This document shows positions 63,696 through 64,000 of a stretch of DNA of 64,000 nucleotides, piece by piece (the stretch's first letter is position 1; each line of letters opens with the position of its first letter). Under the pieces are notes generated by a model. It saw only the letters and a program-made list of their open reading frames with translations, was not told the DNA's origin and ran no database searches. The stretch comes from FEN-987 sp964598845 (GTDB lineage Archaea > Thermoproteota > Bathyarchaeia > 40CM-2-53-6). The position numbers were made by a program, and so were the translations under genes. The stretch is taken from assembly GCA_964598845.1 (NCBI GenBank), contig CAZRDM010000009.1:21819-85818 (forward strand), written 5' to 3'.

Positions 63696-64000
63696 GTGCA
63701 GGTCATCGTTTATCATCCGTTTGACACGAAAGGCTGGGTCAAGGTTTCGTCGATTGGTTTCTCTGTATCCTATGCTGTTACGGCCCTGTTGGGCTTGGCT
63801 TTCCCCAGTCAGACCAGCGGGTTGACACAGGCCTTCATCAAGTTTCTAGGGGGATCCAAGGGCGGAATCTGGACAAGTGATCAAATATTCTGGTATGTGC
63901 TTGGCTGGAACGCACTCGTCGTTTGTATCATTCTCGTGATGGGCATTCTCGCGCTGAGCTTCGCCTATCCCATATCCTTCGGATTCTTCGTCGGCTTGAC
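63696..64000 (+). CDS. Membrane protein cut by window edge (SpoIIM-like?)
   Basis: Open from GTG 63696, directly preceded by a strong AGGAGG site, to the window end. The translation has one helix near SIGFSVSYAVTALLGLAF and a second, WYVLGWNALVVCIILVMGILAL. The pattern vaguely resembles stage II sporulation protein M-like transporters, but too little is visible to assign. The RBS sits very close to the GTG, so the real start may be slightly downstream. Confidence 0.5.
   Translation, partial: MQVIVYHPFDTKGWVKVSSIGFSVSYAVTALLGLAFPSQTSGLTQAFIKFLGGSKGGIWTSDQIFWYVLGWNALVVCIILVMGILALSFAYPISFGFFVGL

Noticed and set aside
1..64000. CRISPR array or defence island
   Set aside because: No regularly spaced repeats and no cas, restriction or other defence gene was seen; the vapBC remnant and the integrase fragment are the only mobile or toxin-related pieces apart from the IS110 tail.

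Overview
The window is archaeal chromosome. Proof comes from archaeal-type LeuRS and AlaRS, ribosomal proteins L18Ae (LX), L31e, L39e and S19e, aIF6, PDCD5, the RNase P subunit Rpp21, Nep1, a prefoldin alpha subunit, SecE/Spt5 and D-Tyr-tRNA deacylase of the DtdA type. TTG and GTG starts, A/T-rich TATA-like promoters and stop/start overlaps (ATGA, TAATG, CTGA) fit this. An F420-type LLM oxidoreductase, a soluble MtrA homologue and three tRNA genes with several introns each point to the TACK group, perhaps a Bathyarchaeia-like lineage. That placement is inference; no rRNA is present.

Layout. 1-8.1 kb (mainly minus strand): an intron-containing tRNA-Arg cut by the window edge, a secreted M28 peptidase, a zinc-ribbon protein, leuS and alaS. 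8.4-13.2 kb: serine beta-lactamase-like hydrolase, VOC protein, nitroreductase, secreted beta-propeller protein. 13.2-24 kb: a dense information-processing block. L1-P0-L12 runs leftward and L18Ae-pfdA-ftsY-dtdA-secE-spt5-L11 runs rightward from the same intergenic region; the leftward run rnp4-YhbY-S19e-PDCD5-L39e-L31e-aIF6 lies opposite nep1 plus a PDCD5-like gene. 24-30 kb: dtxR-feoB iron operon with operator-like repeats, a TerC/DUF475 membrane protein, an arginine-deiminase-like enzyme. 30.6-34.7 kb: an arsenic cluster arsR-acr3-mtrA-xdhC-arsC, unusual because a corrinoid-binding MtrA homologue and XdhC sit between the efflux pump and the arsenate reductase. 35-40.7 kb: CPBP protease, a decayed vapBC pair behind a 24-bp perfect palindrome, GyrI-like protein, LLM oxidoreductase, IS110-type transposase remnant, hemerythrin/PAS protein.

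40.8-51.9 kb is a surface-glycan region: six glycosyltransferases, a B12-binding radical SAM enzyme, a large membrane protein, and several broken genes (methyltransferase with in-frame stop, truncated PMT-type transferase, frameshifted GT2). 52-54.8 kb carries scars of integration: an Mre11 fragment abutting a tyrosine-recombinase fragment, then a 16-bp copy of the 3' end of a tRNA-Gly gene about 1.77 kb from that tRNA, flanking a helix-turn-helix regulator with two operator-like palindromes and a DUF981 membrane protein. 55-64 kb: hydantoinase/oxoprolinase hyuAB, threonine dehydratase, CBS protein, nitrilase-family amidase, EamA permease, a hairpin-rich stretch, a tRNA-Ala with three inferred introns and a membrane protein cut by the right edge.

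There is no CRISPR array, rRNA or recognisable defence operon. The most unusual points are the multi-intron tRNAs, the arsenic cluster with MtrA, the tRNA-Gly integration scar, a CRM-domain gene that appears to start with CTG, a P0 protein lacking the usual stalk tail, and an L31e with a long acidic N-terminal extension.
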